A stretch of DNA of 64,000 nucleotides from Rhizobium sp. Root274. GTDB lineage: Bacteria; Pseudomonadota; Alphaproteobacteria; Rhizobiales; Rhizobiaceae. Of this stretch, positions 55,350 to 64,000 are shown one piece after another. The notes beneath the pieces were generated by a model. It worked only from the letters and a program-made list of their open reading frames with translations, made no database searches and was not told where the DNA came from. The translations under genes and the position numbers were made by a program. Within the stretch, counting starts at the first letter, position 1, and each line of letters opens with the position of its first letter. The stretch lies in contig NZ_LMJE01000001.1 in the NCBI RefSeq assembly GCF_001429245.1, forward strand, positions 1,421,564-1,485,563, read 5' to 3'.

Positions 55350-55823
55350 ATGGCGAAAACCACCCGCGCGACGCAGTTTCTCGACAAGGCCGGGGTGGCC
55401 TATACCACCGCGACCTATGACTACGATCCGAATGCCGAGCGCATCGGGCTGCAGGCGGCGGAAGCGATCGGCGAGCATCCGTCGCGGGTGTTGAAGACGC
55501 TGATGGCCGAACTCGACGGCAAGCCGGTCTGCGTCGTCGTGCCCTCCGACAAGGAGGTCTCCATGAAGAAGCTCGCCAGCGCCTTCGGCGGCAAATCGGC
55601 GGCGATGATGAAACCCGCCAATGCGGAAAAACTTACCGGCTTCGTCGTCGGCGGCATCAGCCCTTTCGGCCAGAAGAAGCGGGTGCCGACCGCGATCGAG
55701 ATCTCCGCGATGGACGAGGCTCTGGTCTACATGAATGGCGGCCAGCGCGGTCTGCAGGTTCGGCTTTCGCCGAAGGATGCGCTGCAAGCCCTCGTCGCTA
55801 TTGCGGTACCGCTCACAGCCTGA
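55350..55823 (+). CDS. ybaK: Cys-tRNA(Pro)/Cys-tRNA(Cys) deacylase YbaK
   Basis: The 157-aa YbaK/EbsC enzyme removes cysteine from mischarged tRNA-Pro. Family elements are ATQFLDKAGVAYTTATYDYD, SRVLKTLMAELDGKPVCVVV with the catalytic Lys, GGISPFGQKKRVPTAIE and the C-terminal NGGQRGLQVRLSPKDAL. The start overlaps nothing but sits 3 bases after the arsC-like stop. Confidence 0.95.
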   Translation: MAKTTRATQFLDKAGVAYTTATYDYDPNAERIGLQAAEAIGEHPSRVLKTLMAELDGKPVCVVVPSDKEVSMKKLASAFGGKSAAMMKPANAEKLTGFVVGGISPFGQKKRVPTAIEISAMDEALVYMNGGQRGLQVRLSPKDALQALVAIAVPLTA

Positions 55824-55912
55824 AAGGCTCACATCCTGGAAGACCACCCGTCTAGACTTCGCCACCTTTGCGCTTAAGTCTGCAGCACCCGAACATGAAA
55901 CAGGAATGCCCG

Positions 55913-57163
55913 ATGACCCTGCCCGATTATTCCGCCTCCATCGATCCGACCAAGCTCGACAAGCTCGCCGAGGTAGCGATTAAGGTCGGCTTGCAGCTGC
56001 AAAAGGGGCAGGACCTGGTGCTGACCGCGCCGCTCGTGGCCGTGCCGCTGGTGCGTCTGATCACGGCGCATGCCTATAAGGCTGGGGCCGCGACCATCAC
56101 CACCTTCTATTCGGACGAGGAGACGACGCTCGCGCGCTATCGCCACGGCCATGACGAGAGCTTCGATCGTGCGCCGAACTGGCTCTATGACGGCATGGCA
56201 AAGGCTTACGAAAATGGGGCAGCGCGCCTGGCGATCGCCGGAGACAATCCGATGCTGCTTTCGCAGGAAGACCCTGCCAAGGTCGGCCGCGCCAACAAGG
56301 CGACCTCGATCGCCTACAAGCCGGCGCTGGAGCATATCTCGAACTTCGATATCAACTGGAACATCTGCTCCTATCCCAACCCGTCCTGGGCGAAGCTCGT
56401 CTTCCCTGACATGCGGATCGAGGAGGCCGTGCGCAAGCTGGCCGACGCCATCTTCGCCGCCTCGCGCGTCGATCGTGAGGATCCGATTGCAGCCTGGGCC
56501 GAGCATAACGCTGAACTGAAGAAGCGCTCGACCTGGCTGAATGGTGAGCGTTTTGCCGCCCTGCACTTTACCGGCCCCGGCACGGACCTCACCGTCGGTC
56601 TCGCCGACGGCCATGAGTGGCATGGTGGCGCCTCCACCGCGAAGAACGGCGTTACCTGCAATCCCAACATTCCGACGGAAGAAGTCTTCACCACGCCGCA
56701 TGCGCTGAAGGTGGAGGGCCATGTGTCCTCAACCAAGCCGCTTTCGCATCAGGGCACGCTGATCGACGATATCCAGGTACGCTTCGAAGGCGGCCGGATC
56801 GTCGAGGCGAAGGCCTCAAAGGGCGAGGCAGTGCTCAACAAGGTGCTCGACACCGACGAAGGTGCCCGGCGTCTCGGCGAAGTGGCGCTGGTGCCGCATT
56901 CCTCGCCAATCTCGGCATCGGGCGTGCTCTTCTACAACACGCTGTTCGACGAGAATGCCTCCTGCCATATCGCACTCGGCCAGTGCTATTCGAAGTGCTT
57001 CCTCGACGGCGCCTCGCTCAGCCAGGATCAGATCAAGGCGCAAGGCGGCAATTCCTCGCTGATCCACATCGACTGGATGATCGGCTCCGACAAGGTCGAC
57101 ATCGACGGCATTCGCGCAGACGGTTCAAAGGTGCCGGTCATGCGCAAGGGTGAATGGGCCTGA
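55913..57163 (+). CDS. M29-family aminopeptidase
   Basis: The 416-aa cytosolic metallo-aminopeptidase is similar to AmpS and aminopeptidase T. Visible motifs are GLQLQKGQDLVLTAPL near the N-terminus, FTGPGTDLTVGLADGHEWHG (about 221-240), NIPTEEVFTTPHALKVEG (metal Glu), EVALVPHSSPIS and HIALGQCYS with the C-terminal HIDWMIGSDKVDIDGI. The ATG at 55913 has AGGA 7 bases upstream and the usual family start; an upstream ATG (55895) also fits. A bidirectional terminator follows. Confidence 0.93.
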   Translation: MTLPDYSASIDPTKLDKLAEVAIKVGLQLQKGQDLVLTAPLVAVPLVRLITAHAYKAGAATITTFYSDEETTLARYRHGHDESFDRAPNWLYDGMAKAYENGAARLAIAGDNPMLLSQEDPAKVGRANKATSIAYKPALEHISNFDINWNICSYPNPSWAKLVFPDMRIEEAVRKLADAIFAASRVDREDPIAAWAEHNAELKKRSTWLNGERFAALHFTGPGTDLTVGLADGHEWHGGASTAKNGVTCNPNIPTEEVFTTPHALKVEGHVSSTKPLSHQGTLIDDIQVRFEGGRIVEAKASKGEAVLNKVLDTDEGARRLGEVALVPHSSPISASGVLFYNTLFDENASCHIALGQCYSKCFLDGASLSQDQIKAQGGNSSLIHIDWMIGSDKVDIDGIRADGSKVPVMRKGEWA

Positions 57164-57191
57164 GGGCGGCTGCAGTCTTACGCACAAACTA

Positions 57192-57223
57192 AAAACCCCG
57201 TCCTGTCGCCAGGGCGGGGTTTT
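57192..57223. terminator. Bidirectional terminator between the aminopeptidase and hypothetical genes
   Basis: A 12-bp stem (57192-57203 with 57212-57223, one G-U pair) with an 8-base loop has T runs on both sides, fitting termination of the plus-strand peptidase and of the minus-strand gene that ends at 57241. Confidence 0.88.
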
Positions 57224-57240
57224 GAATTCGGGCCTCAGTA

Positions 57241-57606
57241 TCAGCGGTAATAGACGATCTTGCCGCCATTCATCGCCGTTTCGACCCACAGCACGTTACG
57301 GGTGGCAATCTTGCGGGTCTTCAGCGCGGCCGAAAGGTTCGCGTCGTCGGCAACCCGGGCCTGAGCCATGCGCAGGCTGTTGCCAGTCGGGAAGGTCACC
57401 TGCAAGGGCAGGTCGTCGCGATCGTCGCGGTCGCCGCGACCACCGCTACCGACCACCCGGATGGCGGTGACATTGTCATCGTAATGCTTGCCAAAGAGGA
57501 CCTCTTGCGGGGTCAGCTTCTGAACTTCGACATAATTTCCAGCCTGAGCCGACGCAGCGCCCAGGGTGACGGCCATGGCGAGGGCCAATGCAGCTTTCCT
57601 GATCAT
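57241..57606 (-). CDS. Small exported protein of unknown function
   Basis: The 121-aa protein begins with a signal peptide (MIRKAALALAMAVTLGAASAQA, about 22 residues). The mature part has an acidic/basic cluster (GRGDRDDRDDLP, about 55-66) and an otherwise beta-rich pattern ending NVLWVETAMNGGKIVYYR. No known domain is recognised. It is probably periplasmic. It stands alone between a bidirectional terminator and a 238-base gap. Confidence 0.65.
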   Translation of the reverse strand: MIRKAALALAMAVTLGAASAQAGNYVEVQKLTPQEVLFGKHYDDNVTAIRVVGSGGRGDRDDRDDLPLQVTFPTGNSLRMAQARVADDANLSAALKTRKIATRNVLWVETAMNGGKIVYYR

Positions 57607-57844
57607 GATATTCTCCTTTGAAGGCCGGATGCTTGGGAGGCCATCCGGGGTGTCGAGTATCATGTGGTCACTCCCCCGGCGGATTTCCAGCGTCGTCACG
57701 TCAAGGTGATCAATTGCGCGCAATTAAACTGCCGCCCAGCGGCAGCCATAGCCGGAATGCGCCGGGCCACTTGATCCGGCCAGTGCGGCTGGCGATCCCT
57801 GGGGTCGATCGGGATTCTCCCGGATCCAAGATGCCTGCCGTTTC

Positions 57845-58225
57845 TCAGCCCTGGCGTGCCTTGCGGGCAGCGTAGCGTCGGTCTCGTTCGGCCTTGCGGG
57901 CCGCTTCGTCTTCGACGACGCGGGAGATGCGGTTCTTTTCGGCGGCCTCGCGGGCCTCCGTTTCAGCACGGGCGGCAGCTTCGGTAGCGGCCTGGCGTTC
58001 TTCGGCTTCGGCCTTCAGACGCGCCTGTTCCTCCGCCTTCAGGCGGTCGCGTTCGGCGTGGCGCTGTTCGCGGGCAGCTGCCACGGCGAGGCGCTCGGCC
58101 TGGCGGGCAGCGTTCATCGGCTCGGCGGCTTCCTTGGCAGCCTTGTAGGCCTGCAATTGTGCGGCCTTGGCTTCAGCGGCGGTGCTGCGGCGCTCGGAAA
58201 GTCCGTTGTCTCGGGTAAACTTCAA
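57845..58225 (-). CDS. DUF6481-like coiled-coil protein
   Basis: The 126-aa protein is dominated by Ala/Arg/Glu/Lys and predicted to be one long charged coiled coil (about 15-120), with no Cys and no signal peptide. It matches the style of the DUF6481 family seen in Rhizobiales. Function unknown; nucleic-acid or ribosome binding is possible given its charge. A similar but smaller protein is encoded 30 bases upstream, and cspA follows in the same direction further up, suggesting a stress-related set. Confidence 0.65.
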   Translation of the reverse strand: MKFTRDNGLSERRSTAAEAKAAQLQAYKAAKEAAEPMNAARQAERLAVAAAREQRHAERDRLKAEEQARLKAEAEERQAATEAAARAETEAREAAEKNRISRVVEDEAARKAERDRRYAARKARQG

Positions 58226-58255
58226 GTTCTGCTCCAGTCGTTCTCTCAGGAAAAT

Positions 58256-58480
58256 TCAAGGTTTTTGCGCGCGCTTGGCCAGAAGCGCGGCTGTGACGTT
58301 TTCACGGTCCTGGCGCTCCTTGGCGAGACGGGCCTCGCGCAGGCGGAGGGTCTTTTCGTCGCGGGCTGCCGTGATCGAATCCAGTTCGTCGATGGCGCGG
58401 CCACGCGCCAGGAACTGCGATTGCGTCTTGGCGAAGGCGGCTTCCGCCGTCTGACGCGACTTGGTGAGATTATCGGTCAT
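58256..58480 (-). CDS. 74-aa charged helical protein
   Basis: The small ORF (MTDNLTKSRQTAEAAFAKTQ...) is rich in Ala, Arg, Lys and Glu and predicted helical throughout, resembling the first part of the DUF6481-like neighbour. An appropriate GGAGA ribosome site and a hairpin (ATTACCC at 58499-58505 with GGGTAAT at 58512-58518) precede its start. No known family is recognised. The short gap to the downstream gene suggests an operon. Confidence 0.6.
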   Translation of the reverse strand: MTDNLTKSRQTAEAAFAKTQSQFLARGRAIDELDSITAARDEKTLRLREARLAKERQDRENVTAALLAKRAQKP

Positions 58481-58515
58481 GTTGGTCTCCTTCGGAGGAT
58501 TACCCGCAAGGGGGT

Positions 58516-58547
58516 AATAAAAAAGGCCAGGCGCATTGCCTGACCTT
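58516..58547 (-). terminator. Rho-independent terminator of cspA
   Basis: A 10-bp stem (58523-58532 with 58538-58547, one G-U pair) has a 5-base loop and a minus-strand T-rich tail (TTTTTTATT). It lies about 65 bases past the cspA stop. Confidence 0.85.
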
Positions 58548-58613
58548 CCGTGGGATCGCGCTTTCGACAGTGCCAGTACATCCGTGGTCAAGGGAAAGCA
58601 GATCCCGGATCTA

Positions 58614-58823
58614 TCAGGCTGCCTGCAGGTTGCAGGCCGACATCTTGCCCGACTTGTTGTCGCGCTCCATGTCATAGGCGATCTTCTGGCCTTCGACGAT
58701 TTCGCGCATTCCGGCGCGTTCGACAGCCGAGATGTGGACGAATGCGTCCGGGCCGCCGTTGTCAGGCTGAATGAAGCCGAAGCCCTTGGTGGAATTGAAC
58801 CATTTTACTGTGCCAGTGGTCAT
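58614..58823 (-). CDS. cspA: Cold-shock protein (CspA family)
   Basis: The 69-aa single-domain RNA chaperone has the RNP1 motif KGFGFIQP (about 13-20) and RNP2 DAFVHIS (about 26-32). It is slightly longer than E. coli CspA and has the alphaproteobacterial insert GGPDAFVHISAVERAGM. A long AT-rich region upstream (58824-59067) may provide a cold-responsive leader. The frame is open upstream, but the ATG at 58823 gives the standard protein. Confidence 0.95.
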   Translation of the reverse strand: MTTGTVKWFNSTKGFGFIQPDNGGPDAFVHISAVERAGMREIVEGQKIAYDMERDNKSGKMSACNLQAA

Positions 58824-59067
58824 GATGAACCCTTTCGTAGCGCATAGATTTTCCCCAGCGCGACTGCGCTGCGGACAGGATAACGATTTTTGAAAGGAAG
58901 GTTCGTCAGGGCGCATCGAATGCGCGGTAACCAAAGCTTAGCAAGCAAATATCGATGACCCCTAGATAGAGACTTTGCTTGTGAAAGTCAACCATCGGTT
59001 CTGATTCAGGTCTCTTTTCAATCAAAAGTGTAATTTTTGGCGCTACAACCCGAACCCGTTTTATCCG

Positions 59068-59667
59068 TCACAAGTGCATGAAAACGGCTCTGATCCGGGC
59101 CAGAAACCTCTTTCGCTTTTCCTCGGTTGCCCGATCCATATCGTGGATCGCCAACATGCGGAAATCGACGCCCTTGGCGCAAAATGCCGCCACTCCGCGC
59201 TTCAGGATGCGCTTCAGCGGATTGCCCATGTAGAGGTGAACTACCCACCAGGGGGACCCCGTGGAGGTAACCACCCACAAGGTGCGGATGTGGGTCAGAA
59301 GCGGCACGATACGCCCGCCCGCCTTGTCGTGCTCGAAGGCGACGCCAGGGACCAGAATGCGATCGATGAAGCCTTTCATGATCGCCGGAAGGTTGAACCA
59401 CCACTGCGGAAAGACCAGAACCAGGCCATCGGCCGCCTGCAGCTGCTCAACCATGCCGGAAACCTCCGTGGGCTGGTAGCCCGGTTCCATATAGGCGGCA
59501 CGCTCTGCGGCCGAGAGGCGCGGATCGAAGTCCTCGGCATAAAGATCAAGTAGATCCACGACATGACCCTGCGCTTCCAGAGCCTCGACCACCGTGCGGG
59601 CGGCAGAGGCGGCAAAGCTCTCCGGCAAGGGATGGGCGAGCACGACGAGGAAACGCCGCGCGGCCAT
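59068..59667 (-). CDS. NAD(P)H-dependent quinone reductase (MdaB/WrbA-like flavodoxin fold)
   Basis: The 199-aa flavodoxin-fold enzyme has LVVLAHPLPESFAASAARTV at the N-terminus, DGLVLVFPQWWFNLPAIMKG (about 84-103) as the FMN/quinone site, and a C-terminal WVVTSTGSPWW. It probably reduces quinones by two electrons to avoid redox cycling. It shares one base with the xseA stop (TGATG), so it is translated from the xseA transcript. Confidence 0.87.
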   Translation of the reverse strand: MAARRFLVVLAHPLPESFAASAARTVVEALEAQGHVVDLLDLYAEDFDPRLSAAERAAYMEPGYQPTEVSGMVEQLQAADGLVLVFPQWWFNLPAIMKGFIDRILVPGVAFEHDKAGGRIVPLLTHIRTLWVVTSTGSPWWVVHLYMGNPLKRILKRGVAAFCAKGVDFRMLAIHDMDRATEEKRKRFLARIRAVFMHL

Positions 59668-61277
59668 CAGAAGAGGCTGCCCTGCCCTGCCGGCGGCTCG
59701 CTTTTGCGCGGTTGTTTCTGCGCCGGCGCCGAGCGGGACGGCTGCGCAACCAAGGGTTCCCGGGGCGCTACGCCTTCGCCGGCGACTGCGGCGACACGTC
59801 CATCGGCGAGCTCGATTGCGATCGCCTGGCCATGCGCCAGGGCCGCCGCCCGCGAAACCGGGCGATCGTCTGCATCGCGAATGACGGCATAGCCGCGCTG
59901 AAGCACGTTCTTGTAGGACAGCGATTGCAGCACGCGGTCCTGCGCGATCAGCGCCTGGCGGGCACGGCGGAGATCGCCGACCACAGCCGTGTCTGCGCGC
60001 CGTCCGAAACCTTCAATCCGGTCGCGTGCCCGCTCCGTCATCGCCTTCAGCCGGGACGGCATAGCGTTCAAGGTGGCGTCGAACCTGTCGAGACGAGCCT
60101 TGTTGCGGTCGAGCAGCCGCTCGATGATGCGCTCGGCGAGCGCCGTGCGCTCTGCCAGGCGCTGCCTGCGCTCCACCAGCCGCCGGGCCAGCATGTCCGG
60201 TGAAAGCTTTGCTGCGGCCCGTTCAAAAGTCCGGCGCTTGTTCATCGTATTGAGTTCGAGACTACGCCCCAGACCGGCTGCGGCCTCATCGAAGCGGCGG
60301 CGCGGAAGCGCGAGCAGCTGATCAAGCGACGGCAAGGCCCGAACCAGAGCGCGCAGGTTCTGGCGGCGGCTGTCCATCTGGCGGTTCATAGCGCCCGAAA
60401 GACGGGCCGAGAGCGTTGCGACCTGGGCCTCCAGATCGGCCTTTACCGGTACTGCCATTTCGGCCGCACCCGTCGGCGTCGGGGCGCGCACGTCGGCTGC
60501 GTAGTCGATCAGTGTCCAGTCGGTTTCATGGCCGACGGCGGAGATGAGCGGAATATCGCTCGCTGCCGCCGCGCGCACCACGGCCTCGTCGTTGAAGCTC
60601 CAGAGGTCTTCCAGGCTGCCGCCACCGCGCGCGACGATCAGCACATCGGGGCGCGGCAGGTCACCGCCGGGCGAAAACGCGTTGAAGCCCCGGACGGCAT
60701 TCGCCACCTCGTCGCCCGACCCTTCGCCCTGAACCTTGACCGGCCAGACCAGCACATGCACCGGGAAGCGATCAGAGATGCGGTGCAGGATATCGCGGAT
60801 GACGGCACCGGTCGGCGAGGTCACGACGCCGATCACCTTCGGCAGGAAGGGCAGCAATTGCTTTGCGGCCGGATCGAACAGGCCTTCTGCCGTAAACCGG
60901 CGCTTGCGCTCCTCGATCAGCGCCATCAGGGCACCAGCACCCGCCGGCTCCATCTGCTCGATGACGATCTGGTATTTCGACGAACCGGGAAAGGTGGTGA
61001 TGCGGCCCGTCGCAATCACTTCCATGCCCTCTTCCGGGCGATATTTCAGCTTCGAGAACGACCCTTTCCAGACGACCGCATCGATGCGAGCCTTGTCGTC
61101 CTTCAAGGAGAAATAGGCGTGGCCGGAGGAATGCGGGCCGCGATAGCCGGAGATCTCGCCCCGCACCCTTACATGATCGAAGGCCGTTTCGATGGTACGC
61201 TTGATCGAGCCTGAGAGTTCCGAAACGGAAAACTCGGTGAGGTTCGTCGGCGAATCGCTGTCGAAGAAATTGCTCAT
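59667..61277 (-). CDS. xseA: Exodeoxyribonuclease VII large subunit
   Basis: XseA forms the catalytic subunit of exonuclease VII, which degrades single-stranded DNA in repair. The 536-aa protein has an N-terminal OB fold ([16 protein letters not shown]...[23 protein letters not shown], in pieces) and the Exonuc_VII_L core with [29 protein letters not shown] and [13 protein letters not shown]. The coiled-coil C-terminal half is long and Arg/Ala-rich. No xseB is in the window. Confidence 0.95.
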   Translation of the reverse strand: MSNFFDSDSPTNLTEFSVSELSGSIKRTIETAFDHVRVRGEISGYRGPHSSGHAYFSLKDDKARIDAVVWKGSFSKLKYRPEEGMEVIATGRITTFPGSSKYQIVIEQMEPAGAGALMALIEERKRRFTAEGLFDPAAKQLLPFLPKVIGVVTSPTGAVIRDILHRISDRFPVHVLVWPVKVQGEGSGDEVANAVRGFNAFSPGGDLPRPDVLIVARGGGSLEDLWSFNDEAVVRAAAASDIPLISAVGHETDWTLIDYAADVRAPTPTGAAEMAVPVKADLEAQVATLSARLSGAMNRQMDSRRQNLRALVRALPSLDQLLALPRRRFDEAAAGLGRSLELNTMNKRRTFERAAAKLSPDMLARRLVERRQRLAERTALAERIIERLLDRNKARLDRFDATLNAMPSRLKAMTERARDRIEGFGRRADTAVVGDLRRARQALIAQDRVLQSLSYKNVLQRGYAVIRDADDRPVSRAAALAHGQAIAIELADGRVAAVAGEGVAPREPLVAQPSRSAPAQKQPRKSEPPAGQGSLF

Positions 61278-61351
61278 TTCCCCTTGCTAGCCGAAATTTC
61301 CGGCGAGATCAGCCCATGCCGGCTTCGCCGCGCAGGTTTCCCCGGCAATGA

Positions 61352-63187
61352 TCAGGGCAGATTGACGGTGAAAATCTTCAGGCCTGACGGGCCCTCGATC
61401 GCAACCGGCGTCAGATAGGCGGGCACGTTGCCCTTGGCCAATTGCGCATAAAGCCCGTCCGGCTTCATCGTCGCAATCTTCTCGCTCTGGATGAAATCCG
61501 GGCAAAAGGCGAGAATGCCAACGTTAGCACCGCGCAGAAAAGCGGCGGCTTCTTCCGGTTCGGCAAGGCCGATATGGAGCTCGGTCAGCATGCCGCCCTG
61601 GTTGCGATGATAAGGGCCAGTCAGCACCCTGTGCTTGGTGAAGCGCAGGATTTCCGGGCCGATGTCAGAGGGAGCAGCAACCGTGGTTGGCGGCAACTTG
61701 GCAAGCGCCGCGTAGGAAGCCGGCATGTCGCAGTCCTTTGTGCTCGCCGCCTGCCCCGATGCGGGCGCCTCCACCAGCGACTTCATCCGGTTGGTGACGC
61801 CGGCCGTGCCCTCGACGAAAAGGACCCCACCGATGACCCAGGCGCTGGGCACCGACAGGATTGCGGTCAATGCAAAGACCAGGCCGGCACCCAGTAGCTC
61901 CGGCTCGTCTCTGGCTTTGCGGCGCAGATCCGAGATCAGCAGGGAGAGCGGCAGGATGGCGTAGAGGTTGGAGAAGGTCGCGCCCCGCACCTGCACGAGC
62001 GCCACGAGAAAGCTGATGCCAAGAAGCGCCAGCAGGATGACATGGCTGCGGACACGGTCACGCCCGAGAATGCGGAAGATGCAGACGCAAAGGCCGAAGA
62101 AGCCGACGGCATAGAAGCCGCCGAAACTTTCCGCATCGAGCGCCAATTGCTGGCGGAAGGACTGGGCTTCGACCACGCCATCCAGCCAGAGCGTTTTCAG
62201 CAGGGGATCAAGCTCGTTGAGCGGGTTTTGCAGGCATTGCGGCGCAATCACCACGGCGGTCGCCAGAACCAGTGCACCGGTGATCAGGATGGCAGCGATG
62301 CGCGGGCGCAAGCCGGTGTTACCGGTAAGGTAAGTCGCGCAGAAGAGGGCGGCCGCGCCGATGCCGACAATGGCGTAGAAGCCGATCGACAGACTATCGC
62401 AGGTGACGGCCGCATAACGGGCCGGTGGCACGGTGGCGAAGAACAGGGCCGAGAGCGATAGCGCGAGCGTCAGCGAAAAGGACCGGGCGGCGCTCGCATA
62501 GGCTGGCCCTTCCACGATCCAGACGAGGCCGACGATGGCGCAGACGACAGCCACCAGCGGCGTCGTCTCGGCACCGATGGCGATGGCCACTGCTGCCGCA
62601 AGGCCGGCGATCGCATGGCTGACCCTGCCCCGCAATGGGTCGAGAAGTCCAGCCGCCATGATGGCAGCAAGCACCATCTGGACATTGTGGTGATCGATGG
62701 AGCCGGGCAGGAAGCGGTTGCCGGTGATGCAGAAGACCGCGGTCAGCATCAGCGTGATATGCAGCGTCGCCTCATTGCCGATCCTTCGGGCAGCACATGC
62801 CATGGCCGTCATCAAGGGCACGACCAGCGACAGCGGCCAGACCAGCAGCGCCAGCGCTTCGGCCTGTTCGCCGGGCACAACATGGGAGAAGAGGCGGATG
62901 AGAAACGCGATCGGCAGGTCGATCAGCCGCGACCAATGCATCAGCGTGCCGCCGGCCAAGCCTAAGCGATACTGCATTAGGTCGAACCATGACTGTCCGG
63001 AGAGCAGATCGCGCACCTCGACAAGGCGCATGACGTCGTCGTTGTCGCCGCCGACATAATCACGCGCGCCCGGCAGGTTGAGAAGAGCGATCAGGAGGAT
63101 GGCGGACAGGCTGTAGAAACCGACCCACAGGGGGAGAGATCCCCGCCATGAGTGTCGCTCGGACGCCGGTAAGGATACGTCAACCAT
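61352..63187 (-). CDS. GT-C-fold-like integral membrane protein (STT3/PMT-like)
   Basis: The 611-aa protein has about 12 predicted helices and a large C-terminal soluble part. The first luminal loop contains the acidic GGDNDDVMRLVEVRDLLSG (about 44-62), as in GT-C glycosyltransferases that use polyprenyl-phosphate sugars, followed by LMHWSRLIDLPIAF. No single family assignment is certain. The start at 63187 is chosen for its GGGGGA site. It is divergent from a GT2 gene, a common donor-synthase partner. Confidence 0.7.
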   Translation of the reverse strand: MVDVSLPASERHSWRGSLPLWVGFYSLSAILLIALLNLPGARDYVGGDNDDVMRLVEVRDLLSGQSWFDLMQYRLGLAGGTLMHWSRLIDLPIAFLIRLFSHVVPGEQAEALALLVWPLSLVVPLMTAMACAARRIGNEATLHITLMLTAVFCITGNRFLPGSIDHHNVQMVLAAIMAAGLLDPLRGRVSHAIAGLAAAVAIAIGAETTPLVAVVCAIVGLVWIVEGPAYASAARSFSLTLALSLSALFFATVPPARYAAVTCDSLSIGFYAIVGIGAAALFCATYLTGNTGLRPRIAAILITGALVLATAVVIAPQCLQNPLNELDPLLKTLWLDGVVEAQSFRQQLALDAESFGGFYAVGFFGLCVCIFRILGRDRVRSHVILLALLGISFLVALVQVRGATFSNLYAILPLSLLISDLRRKARDEPELLGAGLVFALTAILSVPSAWVIGGVLFVEGTAGVTNRMKSLVEAPASGQAASTKDCDMPASYAALAKLPPTTVAAPSDIGPEILRFTKHRVLTGPYHRNQGGMLTELHIGLAEPEEAAAFLRGANVGILAFCPDFIQSEKIATMKPDGLYAQLAKGNVPAYLTPVAIEGPSGLKIFTVNLP

Positions 63188-63337
63188 CAATCCCCCGTTC
63201 TCCGAAGTTGCGCGCATGGACTGGCTCTTTGCAATCCTTCGAAGATGATACTCCGGCGAAACCTAGCCTTAACCTTCTCAAGAAATAGTAAAGCAACAGA
63301 GGACCATAGGGGCCTCCACAGCTTCGACAGGTTTCCC

Positions 63338-64000
63338 ATGAGTGGTTCGGCCTCCAATGCTCCCGACATCGCCGTTCTCTTGCCCTGCTACAACGAAGCA
63401 GCGACGATCGGCCAGGTCGTGCGCGATTTCCGCGTCGCCCTGCCGGATGCGCGGATCTACGTCTACGACAACAATTCCACTGACGGGACAGCGCTCACCG
63501 CCATGCTCGCCGGTGCAACCGTCGTGCGCGAACGGCGCCAGGGCAAGGGCCATGTGGTGCGCCGGATGTTCTGCGACATCGACGCCGACATCTACATCAT
63601 GGCCGATGGCGACGGCACCTATGGCCCTGGAGATGCGGAAGAACTCATCCGCACATTGATCACCGAGCGGGTCGACATGGTGGTCGGCACGCGGCGTGGG
63701 GTGCATGACGATGCGGGGCGCAACGGCCATGCCTTCGGCAACCGGCTGTTCAACGGGCTTTACCGCCTGCTGTTCGGCAATGATTTCACCGACATCCTCT
63801 CCGGCTACCGGGCCTTCTCGCGCCGCTATGTGAAAAGCTTCCCCGCCGTTTCCGCCGGTTTCGAGATCGAGACGGAAATGTCCGTGCATGCCTCGCGCCT
63901 GAAACTGCCGGTCTGCGAAATCGAACTCGATTACGGCCGCCGGCCGGAAGGCTCGCATTCCAAGCTCTCGACCTTCAAGGATGGCTTCAAGATCCTCTGG
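63338..64000 (+). CDS. GT2 family (dolichol-/polyprenyl-phosphate sugar) glycosyltransferase, truncated by the window edge
   Basis: 221 codons are visible to the end of the window with no stop. The N-terminus has the GT2 nucleotide-binding ALLPCYNEAATIGQVV-like strand (IAVLLPCYNEAATIG, about 11-25), then VYDNNSTDGT and the metal-binding ADGDGTYGPGDAEEL (about 89-103). The FTDILSGYRAFSRRY region follows, typical of DPM1-like enzymes that charge polyprenyl phosphate. The C-terminus (possibly membrane helices) is outside the window. Confidence 0.85.
   Translation, partial: MSGSASNAPDIAVLLPCYNEAATIGQVVRDFRVALPDARIYVYDNNSTDGTALTAMLAGATVVRERRQGKGHVVRRMFCDIDADIYIMADGDGTYGPGDAEELIRTLITERVDMVVGTRRGVHDDAGRNGHAFGNRLFNGLYRLLFGNDFTDILSGYRAFSRRYVKSFPAVSAGFEIETEMSVHASRLKLPVCEIELDYGRRPEGSHSKLSTFKDGFKILW

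Noticed and set aside
58875-58905. Possible EcfG-like promoter for cspA (GAAC, 15-base spacer, CGTT on the minus strand)
   Set aside because: First G of GGAAC is C and the spacer is 15 rather than 16-17, so it is probably chance.

Overview
The window is a gene-dense, high-GC stretch of an alphaproteobacterial main chromosome, most likely Rhizobiaceae (Rhizobium/Agrobacterium relatives). The evidence is the dnaA-rpsT pairing, ubiE-ubiB-coaBC-dut in short order, a PmtA-type phosphatidylethanolamine methyltransferase beside dnaN, HWE and HisKA_2 histidine kinases, an EcfG-type promoter, clustered GANTC (CcrM) sites and a RIME-like palindromic mosaic. Most genes are housekeeping. I see no rRNA or tRNA genes, transposase, prophage or CRISPR array.

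Layout. 1-5.2 kb (mostly minus strand): an edge-truncated methyltransferase, dnaA with an ~820-bp leader, rpsT, an enoyl-CoA hydratase and mutM. 5.3-7.7 kb: ubiE-ubiB (ubiquinone). 7.7-10.7 kb: a three-gene phosphorelay (CHASE3 kinase, single-domain receiver, receiver-HisKA_2 protein) behind a GGAAC-N16-CGTT promoter. 10.8-22.4 kb: coaBC with a YjbR-like partner, a class II amidotransferase, pirin, a GFA-fold protein, thiD under a TPP riboswitch, a HAD phosphatase, prfC, dut, an acetyltransferase, two LysE exporters and cysK. 22.8-27.2 kb: an HWE kinase, comM, gshB and a cupin. 27.3-31.7 kb: a ugpBAEC-type glycerol-3-phosphate ABC operon behind a phased PHO-box-like array. 31.8-41.5 kb: yraN, rsmI, dnaN, pmtA, pyrF, a DUF1330 protein, an NDUFA9-like protein, a 52-aa secreted peptide, uppP, a GST, queG and a reductase.

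41.5-64 kb: an RlpA-like protein, a 271-bp terminal-inverted-repeat element, rsmB, a four-gene exported operon (imelysin, di-heme DUF1111, imelysin, DUF1513) probably concerned with iron, tspO, a thioesterase, a nucleosidase and guaA. These are followed by an MscS channel coupled to a heme-binding DUF3365 membrane protein, then arsC-like, ybaK, an M29 aminopeptidase, small charged proteins with cspA, a quinone reductase, xseA, a GT-C-like membrane protein and a truncated GT2 glycosyltransferase.

The least ordinary items are non-coding or organisational: the TIR element at 42.25-42.52 kb, GANTC clusters before dnaA and the RlpA gene, the EcfG-type promoter, the PHO array, a nested hairpin that buries a ribosome binding site at 49.55-49.60 kb, and the MscS/DUF3365 pair. 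No wholly new defence or mobile system is evident. All functional calls come from reading motifs by eye; no database search was run.
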